Source: Acidobacteria bacterium Mor1
Lineage (GTDB): Bacteria; Acidobacteriota; Polarisedimenticolia; Polarisedimenticolales; Polarisedimenticolaceae
Assembly (NCBI GenBank): GCA_001664505.1
Contig: CP011806.1
Location: forward strand, 1,641,528-1,705,527
Length of the DNA stretch: 64,000 nucleotides
Direction of reading: 5' to 3'
This document shows, piece by piece, positions 1 through 7,847 of the stretch. Below the pieces are notes generated by a model that was not told the origin of the DNA, searched no databases, and saw only the letters and a list, made by a program, of their open reading frames with translations. The position numbers were made by a program, and so were the translations under genes. The number at the start of each line of letters is the position of its first letter. The first letter of the stretch is position 1.

Positions 1-1
1 C

Positions 2-397
2 GCCTACCTGGTGCTGGCCATCGGCGGCGGACTGCTCGCGATGTGGTTCAAGGGGGACAGCTTCAGCTACAGCGGCGAGCACTTCATCCCGGGCAAGTGG
101 GGCTTCCTCGCCGGCAGCCTCGGCGCCCTCGGCGCGCTGTTCCTGACCACCGCGATGATGACCAGCAAGGGCAACGCGTTGCTGGTCATGCCGATCGTGT
201 TCGGCGGCGCGGTATCGGTCACGGCACTGTTCTCGGCGTGGCGGCTTGCCGGCAAGACCGAGATCAAGCCGCTGATGTGGGTCGGAATGGCGTTGGTGGC
301 GCTCGGTGTGGTGCTGGTCGCCAACAACACGCCCCACGCGCACCCTCCGGCGAAGCCGGCGGGCCAGGCGGGCTCGGCGTCAGACGGCGGGCACTAG
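2..397 (+). CDS. C-terminal part of a multi-pass membrane protein (EamA/DMT-like), 5' truncated by the window edge
   Basis: The reading frame is already open at the left edge, so only about the last 131 residues are present. They contain roughly four hydrophobic helices separated by short loops. The charged tail is rich in His, Pro, Ala and Gly and ends in DGGH. The helix pattern, with a 'TTAMMTSKGNALLVMPIVFGG' type helix followed by a final glycine-rich helix, resembles the second half of drug/metabolite transporter (EamA-like) proteins, but no diagnostic motif is visible. Substrate is unknown. The stop lies 8 bp from the stop of the convergent secreted-protein gene. Confidence 0.6.
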   Translation, partial: AYLVLAIGGGLLAMWFKGDSFSYSGEHFIPGKWGFLAGSLGALGALFLTTAMMTSKGNALLVMPIVFGGAVSVTALFSAWRLAGKTEIKPLMWVGMALVALGVVLVANNTPHAHPPAKPAGQAGSASDGGH

Positions 398-405
398 CCC
401 TCGAT

Positions 406-1182
406 TCAGCGGACCCGGTAGAGCAGCTGCCGGGTGCCGTCGCCGGTGGTCAACATCAGCTTGCCCGGCTCGGTGTAATAGCGGGCAAAGGGCACCCAGG
501 GTTGATCCGCCGTGCCGCGGATGTGGATCACCTGGCCTTCGGCCTTCCACAGCCCCCTCTCCTCGACGCCGCCACTGCCCGTGTCGCCGCCCCAGCCGGC
601 GCCCCCCCCGGCCACCCGGGAGCCTCCGAGGACAAAGCGACCGTCGGCGGTCAGCTCGAGGTAGGACTCGGTAGCCAGGGAAGCGTCGCCGCTGGTCATC
701 GAGTCGGACATACGCCACAGCCCGACCAACTGCTGCGGCACACTCCCCGCGTTCCCAGCGGTGCCGGTGGCGCCGCCGCCGGACCCCGGCGCACCGGCTC
801 GGAAGACCAACGGGATGTAGTTCTTCTCTCCACTCATCGGGTTGGTTCCGACCAACACCAACCGCAGCCCTTCCTTGTTGCGGGATACCTCGAAGGGGAT
901 CTGACCGCCGGCCTGGGGATCGACCAGCACACCGGCGGCACGGCCGTCGGTCACGCTGCCGGTGACCATGTAGCGATAGCCCTGGGCGTCGATTTCCCCG
1001 GAAAGGAAGCCGTCGGCGGAATGCTCGAGGGTCAGGGTCGCGGGCACTCCCTGGAGCTCACCGTGCCAGGTTCCCGAGAGGTTGCCTGCCGCCGCCGCGG
1101 ACGTCGCCGCGAGCGCAACGATGACGACGAGGGCAGCCCGGATCGCCGAGTGGTGAGACATCGAGGGTCGTCGTTCGGTCAT
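406..1182 (-). CDS. Secreted two-domain beta-rich protein of unknown function
   Basis: The protein has 258 residues. The ATG at 1182 was chosen over an upstream in-frame Met because it carries a perfect GGAGG five bases upstream. The N-terminus has a signal peptide, with a hydrophobic ALVVIVALAATSAAAA stretch. Residues of about 35-130 begin SGTWHGEL and look like a lipocalin-like beta domain. A Gly/Ala-rich linker follows, then a second beta domain that begins LVGLWR and ends in alternating hydrophobic strands. I do not recognise a named family, and I see no catalytic motif. It is divergent from the VWFA-related gene, with a 129 bp shared upstream region. Confidence 0.75.
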   Translation of the reverse strand: MTERRPSMSHHSAIRAALVVIVALAATSAAAAGNLSGTWHGELQGVPATLTLEHSADGFLSGEIDAQGYRYMVTGSVTDGRAAGVLVDPQAGGQIPFEVSRNKEGLRLVLVGTNPMSGEKNYIPLVFRAGAPGSGGGATGTAGNAGSVPQQLVGLWRMSDSMTSGDASLATESYLELTADGRFVLGGSRVAGGGAGWGGDTGSGGVEERGLWKAEGQVIHIRGTADQPWVPFARYYTEPGKLMLTTGDGTRQLLYRVR

Positions 1183-1311
1183 GGTTCCTCCGCGCCGCTT
1201 GCCTGCGGTGACACAGGAGGGACGCCGCCGACCAGCATAGGTCCTCACCGGTAGCCGGTCCAACCGGGATTTCGATGCTAGGCTCAGGCCAATCAATCCC
1301 GGAGGAGTTCG

Positions 1312-3324
1312 ATGCGCAAACTGCTCATGAGCCTGCTGTTGGCCCTGCTGGCGACCCCGGGAATCCCGGCCCAGAGCGATGCCGACGCCTCACCCGGCGA
1401 CCGTCCCCCGCGGGATTCGGAGATCGTCGAGGAAACCGGGAGCTCCCTGCTGCAGCTTGACGTCACCGTCGACGGGCCGGAGGAGTTGATCAAGGGGCTG
1501 ACCAGCGGCGACTTCATCCTGAGCATCGCCGGCCGGCCGATTCATGAGTTCACCGTGGACCGCTTTTGCGCCGACCCCGCCGCCGCGCGGCGGGCGGCGG
1601 CCGCGACACAGGATCCGGAAGCATCGACGCCGAACGCCGAAATACCCGTCGCCAAACCGAGCTACGTCTTTTTCTTCGAGCAGGGATTGACCACCATGCG
1701 CGGCCGGCAGCAGGGGTACCACGTCGCCTCGGACATGATCGACGCCCTGATCGGTGACGGCGCCCGGGTCTCCATCGTCTCCAGCGGAAAGCGCTTCAAG
1801 AAGTTCGGCGAGTTCACCGACGACCCGATCAAAGCAAGGCAGGCGCTGGAGGCGATGATGGATGACCATCGCCACTGGGATCCCTACCTGGCCGAGGAGC
1901 GCGCGCGGCAGGGCCGGGTCAAGAGCACCCCCTGCCCGATGAAGCTCAGCCTGGCCAGCATGTACGCCCGGGAAGAGCAGGCGCGGGTCGAGCGGGGAGC
2001 ATTTCGTCTGGCGGCGACCATCGAAAGCCTCACCTCCGTCGACCCTCCCAAGGCGGTGTTCGTATTTTCCGACGCGCTGCGGGAGAAGGCCGGCTGGCAC
2101 TATCTGTCGGTCGCCGAATCGGCGTGCGGCCTGCCCGTCGACACCGTCTACTCGGAATTCGCCTTCGAGCGGCTGGTCGCCGCGGCGGCCGCACGTTCTA
2201 CCCGGCTCTACCCGGTCTACGCCCAGGGACTGACGGTTCAGTTCAACGACCCCGACGACCCCGGGATCTCCACGCTCCTGACCAGCCCGCAGAACACCGT
2301 GGCCCAGACCGAAGACACGCTGATCTCCATGGCGTTGGAAACCGGCGGCCAGGCCTTCGTCGGCGGCTTCAAGACCGACTACGCCATCGAACAGGTACAG
2401 AAAGACCTGGGCTGCATGTACCTGCTGAGCCTCGATCCACGGGGCCTGCCGTTGGACCGGCCGTTGCCGGTAACGCTCAATAGCGCCCTACCCGGAGTCG
2501 ACGTGCGCACCCGGGGGCAAGTCGTGGTCCAGAGCCGCAAGGCACGCCGGGAGGCGGAACTCACCGCCGAGTTCCTGGCCGCTCCCGACCTCAACGATTC
2601 GGCCCTCGGCCTCAGCGTCGTGCCGATCGAGTCGACCAAACGCGGGATCCAACATCTCGTCCAGGTCGTAGCTCCCGAGCGTGGCCGGTCGGGGGTCTGG
2701 GACTTCGGCATCACCATCAGCTCCGACAACGAGATCGTGCATCAGGTATCGGGCCGGTTGGAGAAGGTGCCGTCCCGCCGTCCGATCGTGATCGAGACCC
2801 TGGTAGACCTCGGGCCCGGCGAGTACGACTTCACCGTCCTGCTCACCGGGGTCGACACTCGGGAGCACCTCTCCGCCAAGTACCGGGAGGCCATCGAGCT
2901 GGATCCGCGCGACGCACTCATCCTCCCGAAGATCGTCGCCCAGCAATCGATCCGCGGAGTTTTCTGGCGTGATGGAGAGGTGCGAAACTCGGGCAGTCTG
3001 TTCTACGACCAGCTGGTCAAACTCAACTCAACCCAGCCGGTCACGCTGACGGCGCTGGTCTGCCGGCCGCTCAAGGACAAGGACGGTCCGGTTCTGCGAG
3101 CCGACCGGACCCTGCGGGGCTTCTCGATGGAGAAGGCCCCCCGCAGCGTCGAGGTCGATCTGACCCGGGACCACTGCGTCGCCTTCCGCGACATGGTGCC
3201 CAACTCCTGGATGAGCGAGGGGCCCTTCGAGATGTCGCTGTCCCTGCACGACGCGACGGGCGAACAGGTGCTCTCCCGCAGCAAGACCTTCATGATCGAG
3301 GACCGGCGCCCCAGCGCACCGTAG
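1312..3324 (+). CDS. VWFA-related secreted protein, copy 1 of a tandem pair
   Basis: The protein has 670 residues with a short signal peptide ending near PGIPAQS. A GGAGGAG ribosome site precedes the ATG. After a conserved beta region with LQLDVTVDGPEELI and GDFILSI blocks, a Rossmann-like domain (about residues 110-330) corresponds to the 'VWFA-related' domain common in Acidobacteriota. The usual metal-site DxSxS segment is altered here to an FEQGLTT sequence, so metal binding is doubtful. The second half is beta-rich with conserved Cys residues. It is strongly similar along its whole length to the next gene and is probably its tandem duplicate. It is likely exported to the periplasm or cell surface; its ligand is unknown. 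Confidence 0.8.
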   Translation: MRKLLMSLLLALLATPGIPAQSDADASPGDRPPRDSEIVEETGSSLLQLDVTVDGPEELIKGLTSGDFILSIAGRPIHEFTVDRFCADPAAARRAAAATQDPEASTPNAEIPVAKPSYVFFFEQGLTTMRGRQQGYHVASDMIDALIGDGARVSIVSSGKRFKKFGEFTDDPIKARQALEAMMDDHRHWDPYLAEERARQGRVKSTPCPMKLSLASMYAREEQARVERGAFRLAATIESLTSVDPPKAVFVFSDALREKAGWHYLSVAESACGLPVDTVYSEFAFERLVAAAAARSTRLYPVYAQGLTVQFNDPDDPGISTLLTSPQNTVAQTEDTLISMALETGGQAFVGGFKTDYAIEQVQKDLGCMYLLSLDPRGLPLDRPLPVTLNSALPGVDVRTRGQVVVQSRKARREAELTAEFLAAPDLNDSALGLSVVPIESTKRGIQHLVQVVAPERGRSGVWDFGITISSDNEIVHQVSGRLEKVPSRRPIVIETLVDLGPGEYDFTVLLTGVDTREHLSAKYREAIELDPRDALILPKIVAQQSIRGVFWRDGEVRNSGSLFYDQLVKLNSTQPVTLTALVCRPLKDKDGPVLRADRTLRGFSMEKAPRSVEVDLTRDHCVAFRDMVPNSWMSEGPFEMSLSLHDATGEQVLSRSKTFMIEDRRPSAP

Positions 3325-3396
3325 CGCCCGGTCGGTGGCAGGTGGCGCGGACGCTGCGAATCGATTGCCGCAACGTTTGGCTGTAACGCTCCGGGC

Positions 3397-3427
3397 CTTG
3401 CGAGGACCTTGATAGTGTCCTCGCAAG
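3397..3427. promoter_or_regulatory. Perfect 11-bp inverted repeat between the tandem VWFA genes
   Basis: CTTGCGAGGAC and its exact reverse complement GTCCTCGCAAG flank a 9-base loop. The structure ends four bases before the GGAGGG ribosome site of the second VWFA-related gene. There is no following T tract, so it is not a standard intrinsic terminator for copy 1. It could be a 5'-UTR hairpin, an operator, or a stem that limits read-through. Confidence 0.6.
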
Positions 3428-3442
3428 AAACGGAGGGATCTC

Positions 3443-5458
3443 ATGAGACTGCGCCACCTGCTCGTCGTCTTCGCCTTTCTGCCCCTCGCCGCCTTCGGGC
3501 GCCCTGACGAAAAAGCGGTCCCCCAGCCGGTGGACAGCAAGCTTGTCGAGGAGGTCCAGCGCAAGTTGCTCCAGCTCGACGTCTCCGTCGACGGTCCGCC
3601 GGAGTTGATCGGCTCGCTGAGCGACGACGACTTCATCCTCAGCATCGCGGGCCGCCCGATCCACCGCTTCGAGGTGGACTCCATGTGCGCCCAGCCTCCG
3701 ACCTCCGCCACTGCGTCTTCGGATGCGGCCACGGACAGCGCTGCCGAGCAGGCGCCGCCGCTACCTTCGGCCTCTGCTACGGCTCTGCGACCCACCTACA
3801 TCTTCTACTTCGATCAATCGCTACTGACCATGCACGGACGGCAGCGTTCGCTGCATCTGGCTCAGGATCTGCTCGATTCCCTGTTGGTCCCCGGCGCCGG
3901 AGTATCGATCGCCTCCAGCGGCAAGCGGCTGAAGTTCTACGCCCGGGACACCGACGATCCCGACACTTTGCGTCAGGCCCTGATCACGATGATGGACGAT
4001 CATCAAAACTGGGACCCCTACCTCGTGGGGCAGTCGGCCGGCGCCGGGGATGTGAGTCAGACCACCGGAACCATGCGCCCAGAGGCAGCCTGTTGGGCGG
4101 CCTACGTCAACGCGCGCTACCTGGCCTGGGAAGAGGCCGAGGTCGTGGAGCGCTCCAGCTTCCGACTGTCTGCTGCCATCGAGGCCCTGGCGACCACCGA
4201 CCCGCCGAAGGCGGTGTTCTATTTTGCCGACGGTCTCCGCAAGCGAGCCGGGAGGCACTTCGTTCAACCTCTGGCCGACAAGTGCGGGATTCCCCTTTCG
4301 CAGGTGTGGTCCGAGTTCGCCTTGGAGCAACTCACGGCGACCGCGGCGACGTACTCCACCCGGCTTTACACCTTCCTTCCCGACGGCCTGCGCCGTGACG
4401 GCCTGCCCCTACTGGATCCGGCCAACAAACGAGCCGAGGCGGAAGACACCATCACCTCGCTGGCCCTGGAAACAGGAGGCCGTGCGTTCATCCAGGGCTA
4501 CAGCAACGCGTACGCCGTGGAACAGGTGAAGCAGCACCTGAGCTGCTTCTACCTGTTCAGCCTCGACGCCCGAGGCCTGCCCGTCGATCGTCCGTTGGGG
4601 GTCACCCTCAACACCACGATTCCCGGGGTCAAGGCGACCACCCGCGGGCTCGTGGTCATCCAGAGCGAATCGCAGCGGCGCCGTTCGGAGATCACCGCCC
4701 AATTCCTCAACCCACCCTCGGCCGAAGACTCGCCCCTGGATATCAGCGTCGTGCCGATCGAGACCGGGCGCAAGTCGTTCCAACATCTGATTCAGCTACG
4801 TTCGCTCTCTCGTCAGCGCGCCCGGGCCTGGGATTTCGGCGTCACGGTGATCCATCAAGAAAAAGTGGTCCATGAGGTTTCGGGACGGATCGAAGGAGCC
4901 CCCAGCGACGAACCGATGGTGATCGAATCGATGCTCCCGATGGAGACCGGCGAGTACGAGATCATCGCAGTGCTGGCGGAAGTCGATGGGCCGCAACGTC
5001 TCGGAGCGCGTCATCGGGAAACCGTCGAGGTCGATCCCCGGGACGCGTTGATGGTGCCGAAGATCGTGGCTCAGCAGCGGGTACGCGGCACCTTCTGGCG
5101 CGACGGCGAACTACGAGCCGGCGGCAGCCTGTTCTACGACCGCTGGGTCGAACTGCAGTCCCGGGCACCGGTGACCCTGACCGCTCTCGTCTGCAGGCCG
5201 GCGAAACAGGAAAGCGGCCCGGTGTTGAGGGCGGAGCGCACGCTGCGCGGCTTCTCGATGTCCAAACCGGCGCGGAGCATCGACGTGGACCTCCGCCGGA
5301 ACACCTGCGTCGCGTTCCGGGACATGGTGCCCAGTTCGTGGCTCAGCGAGGGCACCTTCGAGCTGGAGCTGGCGCTGTTCAGTGAAGATAACGAGCCGGT
5401 CGCGGCCGCTCGGCGCACGTTCCTGATCGAGGACCAGCGGCGGAGCGGGACACCCTGA
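3443..5458 (+). CDS. VWFA-related secreted protein, copy 2 of a tandem pair
   Basis: The protein has 671 residues, with a signal peptide of about 19 residues and a GGAGGG ribosome site six bases upstream. It has the same architecture as copy 1: an LQLDVSVDGPPELI and DDFILSIAGRPI block, an Ala/Ser/Pro-rich variable linker, a Rossmann-like VWFA-related domain and a long beta-rich C-terminal half. Long blocks such as LRGFSM and CVAFRDMVP are nearly identical between the copies. Unlike copy 1, the metal-site segment reads FDQSLLT, close to DxSxx(S/T), so metal coordination is more plausible. The gene ends 10 bp from the convergent membrane-protein gene. Confidence 0.8.
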   Translation: MRLRHLLVVFAFLPLAAFGRPDEKAVPQPVDSKLVEEVQRKLLQLDVSVDGPPELIGSLSDDDFILSIAGRPIHRFEVDSMCAQPPTSATASSDAATDSAAEQAPPLPSASATALRPTYIFYFDQSLLTMHGRQRSLHLAQDLLDSLLVPGAGVSIASSGKRLKFYARDTDDPDTLRQALITMMDDHQNWDPYLVGQSAGAGDVSQTTGTMRPEAACWAAYVNARYLAWEEAEVVERSSFRLSAAIEALATTDPPKAVFYFADGLRKRAGRHFVQPLADKCGIPLSQVWSEFALEQLTATAATYSTRLYTFLPDGLRRDGLPLLDPANKRAEAEDTITSLALETGGRAFIQGYSNAYAVEQVKQHLSCFYLFSLDARGLPVDRPLGVTLNTTIPGVKATTRGLVVIQSESQRRRSEITAQFLNPPSAEDSPLDISVVPIETGRKSFQHLIQLRSLSRQRARAWDFGVTVIHQEKVVHEVSGRIEGAPSDEPMVIESMLPMETGEYEIIAVLAEVDGPQRLGARHRETVEVDPRDALMVPKIVAQQRVRGTFWRDGELRAGGSLFYDRWVELQSRAPVTLTALVCRPAKQESGPVLRAERTLRGFSMSKPARSIDVDLRRNTCVAFRDMVPSSWLSEGTFELELALFSEDNEPVAAARRTFLIEDQRRSGTP

Positions 5459-5468
5459 CACGACGCTC

Positions 5469-5837
5469 CTACGCCTGAGCCTTGCGCGCCGCGATGAAGC
5501 TGCGGATGCCGCCGACCAGCAGCAGGATGCAAAGCACCGCGGTAACCGACTGGGCGACCACCGCCATCGGACGCTCGGGGGTGGTTCCCCCCAACCATGA
5601 GACGGCGCCCAGCAACCCCTTGAAGGTGCCGCCGATGGCCAGGAGCGCGATCAGCATGGCCACGTGCATCACGTGCTTGCGCAGGCTCTCCTTGCGGCCG
5701 AGCAGGCCCAGGAGCGCCAGCACCGCACCGATGAAGGCGGGAATCAGCGCCGTGACGCTGGCCTGCCCCGAGGCGACGTAACCGCCTACGCCCAGGGCGA
5801 TCAGGACGAGACCGGTGAAGAGGGTCTGTGCAACCAT
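5469..5837 (-). CDS. Small four-helix membrane protein
   Basis: The protein has 122 residues and four predicted transmembrane helices: about 5-25, 30-47, 57-78 and 92-113. They are joined by short loops, and the third loop carries the only charged stretch, GRKESLRKH. The ATG has AGGAGA seven bases upstream. Small proteins of this build with a GLVLIALGVGGYVASG-type first helix occur widely as uncharacterised conserved membrane proteins. No function can be assigned. It is divergent from the EamA transporter across a 111 bp region. Confidence 0.75.
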   Translation of the reverse strand: MVAQTLFTGLVLIALGVGGYVASGQASVTALIPAFIGAVLALLGLLGRKESLRKHVMHVAMLIALLAIGGTFKGLLGAVSWLGGTTPERPMAVVAQSVTAVLCILLLVGGIRSFIAARKAQA

Positions 5838-5948
5838 CGTGCGTTCTCCTGAAAGGATGGGTCGGACAGTCTTCTAAAACCCCGCCCCACTGTCAACCGC
5901 GGGCTCCCGCGGCCGTGACGCACTACACTGCGCCGCGGAGGAGAGAGC

Positions 5949-6806
5949 TTGAGTCCGACGACCGGGGTTTGGATCGCGTTCATCTCTGGCCTGGCCTGGG
6001 CCGGGCTGGATATCAGCCGCAAGTCACTGACTCGCGACACCAGCGCTTTCGTCATCGCCACGGCGTTGACCCTGGGCGCCTCGTTCCTCTTTGCCGGCTG
6101 GATGCTGTTCGAGGCGCCGCGAATCGATCTCGAGGCCTATCTGCTACCGGGGCTGCTCTCGATCCTGTTCGCCACGGCGACCCAGGTGCTGATCGTCGAG
6201 TCGGTGCGGCACACCGAACTGAGCCGGGCTATCCCGATGCTCTCGCTGACCCCGGTGGCCACTTCGGTCTTCGGCGTGCTGATTCTCGGTGAGCACCCGG
6301 AGCTGCTGGAATGGGTCGGTATCGGCCTGGTCTTTGCCGGCGCCTTTGCCCTGGGGGTCACCCGGGACGAGGGGCATCGCTTCAAGATCGACCGGGGTGT
6401 GGCGCTGATGCTGTTGGCGGCGCTGAGCATCTCGGCCGCGGCGCCCTTCGACAAGCTGGCGGTGCAGGCCAGCAACACCTCGGTTCACGGGATGGTGCAG
6501 AACGCGGGGGGCACGTTGCTGCTGCTGGGGCTCCTGGCATGGCGACGGGAACTGCCCCAGCTCCCCGGCATCTTCCGGCGCCGCCCGGCGATGACCCTTG
6601 CGGTGCTGCTGGGCTTCGCCGCCATTGCGCTCCAGTTCACCGCCTACCAGGTGACCATGGTCGGGCACGTGGAGACGATCAAGCGGGTCGTCGGCCTGGT
6701 CGCGTCGCTGCTCGCCGGCGCCACGATCTTCGGTGAGCGGATCACCCTGAAGAAGATCCTGACCGTCGCGGCGATGGGCGCCGGAGTGGCGCTGCTACTG
6801 GCCTGA
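5949..6806 (+). CDS. EamA-family (DMT) transporter
   Basis: The protein has 285 residues with about ten hydrophobic helices arranged as two EamA repeats. It starts at a TTG preceded by GGAGGAGAG, the only well-placed ribosome site. Each repeat ends with the family's typical small-residue helix: FGVLILGEHPELLEW in the first half and FGERITLKKILTVAAM in the second. DMT proteins export small metabolites or drugs across the inner membrane; the substrate cannot be read from the sequence. Its 3' end overlaps the convergent hydrolase gene by 12 bp. Confidence 0.85.
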   Translation: MSPTTGVWIAFISGLAWAGLDISRKSLTRDTSAFVIATALTLGASFLFAGWMLFEAPRIDLEAYLLPGLLSILFATATQVLIVESVRHTELSRAIPMLSLTPVATSVFGVLILGEHPELLEWVGIGLVFAGAFALGVTRDEGHRFKIDRGVALMLLAALSISAAAPFDKLAVQASNTSVHGMVQNAGGTLLLLGLLAWRRELPQLPGIFRRRPAMTLAVLLGFAAIALQFTAYQVTMVGHVETIKRVVGLVASLLAGATIFGERITLKKILTVAAMGAGVALLLA

Positions 6807-7808
6807 TCGCTCGTCGGCATCGACGCCCAGGGCGTCGAGAGCGATCTCGTCGGGGTCCAGGTCGTCACGGTTCAGCAGCACGATCGCGGCATCACCGCTC
6901 TCACGGCGCCAGTAGAAAGCGGAACGAAACCCGCGCCAACCGCCGTTGTGCCAGACGACCCGGCGCCTCCCCTCTCCGAAGACGCCCCATCCAAGCCCGT
7001 AGGGTGCGGGAGCGCCCTCGGCGAAGGTGGTCGGCTTCCACGCCTCTTCGAGCAGTGCCTCGGAAACGCCGGTACGACCCTCGATCAGGACACGCAGGAA
7101 ATGCAGCATGTCCTCGAGGGTCGAAACGATGCCTCCCGAGCCGTGGACGTAGTCCAGCGGGAACGGCGGATAGTCACTGAAGCGGCGGCGAAAGCGGGCG
7201 AAACCGGCCGTCGGCATCGGCCCGGACTGGAGATAGCTCGAATCCATCCCCCATTGGTGGAACAGCTCCCCGAGGTAGTCCGAGGCCGGCCGGGCCAGCA
7301 CCCGTTCGAGGATCTGGGACAGCATGTCGAATGCGCTGTTGTTGTAGATCATCGGCCGGCCGGGGACCCGGCGGGTGGGACGCGTCCGGGCCAGGCGCGC
7401 CAACAGGTCGCTGCTCTCGAAGCGCTCGGGGCCCCGTTTGATCAGCCGCAGGAGCTCGAACTTGAACATCATGCGCATGTAGGGGTCGGGCAGCGTGCTG
7501 GTGTGATTGAGCAGGTGACGCAGCCGGTTGTCCCCGTGTGCCGACAGCTCCGGCAGGTACCGCGCCACCGGATCCTCGAGGCTCAGTCTGCCCTCGGAAC
7601 ACAGCCGCAGGATCGCCAGGGAGAAGATCGGCTTGGCGATGGAACCCAGGCCCATGGGAGATTCCGCCGTGAGCGGCGCCGCGGGGTTCAGACGGGCCAG
7701 GCCGCGGGCCTGACGGACCTCGACATCACCGGCCCGCACGAGAGCGAAGCAGCCTCCGGGGGTCGAGTCGGCGATGTCCGGATGAAAAGGTTCGGCGTCG
7801 GGTTCCAT
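6795..7808 (-). CDS. Serine hydrolase of the class C beta-lactamase / penicillin-binding fold
   Basis: The protein has 337 residues. The catalytic triad motifs of the serine beta-lactamase superfamily are all visible. The SxxK is S56-I-A-K59, the YxN is Y155-N156-N157, and the late H-x-G is in a WHNGGW segment near residue 300. There is no signal peptide with this start, so it may be cytoplasmic or mis-started. Relatives include esterases, D-aminopeptidases and carboxypeptidases, and beta-lactamase activity should not be assumed. The gene lies 39 bp downstream of the helicase gene on the same strand, so the two may be cotranscribed. Confidence 0.85.
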   Translation of the reverse strand: MEPDAEPFHPDIADSTPGGCFALVRAGDVEVRQARGLARLNPAAPLTAESPMGLGSIAKPIFSLAILRLCSEGRLSLEDPVARYLPELSAHGDNRLRHLLNHTSTLPDPYMRMMFKFELLRLIKRGPERFESSDLLARLARTRPTRRVPGRPMIYNNSAFDMLSQILERVLARPASDYLGELFHQWGMDSSYLQSGPMPTAGFARFRRRFSDYPPFPLDYVHGSGGIVSTLEDMLHFLRVLIEGRTGVSEALLEEAWKPTTFAEGAPAPYGLGWGVFGEGRRRVVWHNGGWRGFRSAFYWRRESGDAAIVLLNRDDLDPDEIALDALGVDADERSGQ

Positions 7809-7847
7809 CGACGGGGTGTACGAGCTCCCCGCCGGCCGGTTTCGCGC

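Noticed and set aside
6795-7808. Antibiotic resistance beta-lactamase
   Set aside because: The SxxK/YxN/HxG motifs are shared by many esterases and peptidases, and the protein has no signal peptide with this start. Resistance is not supported.
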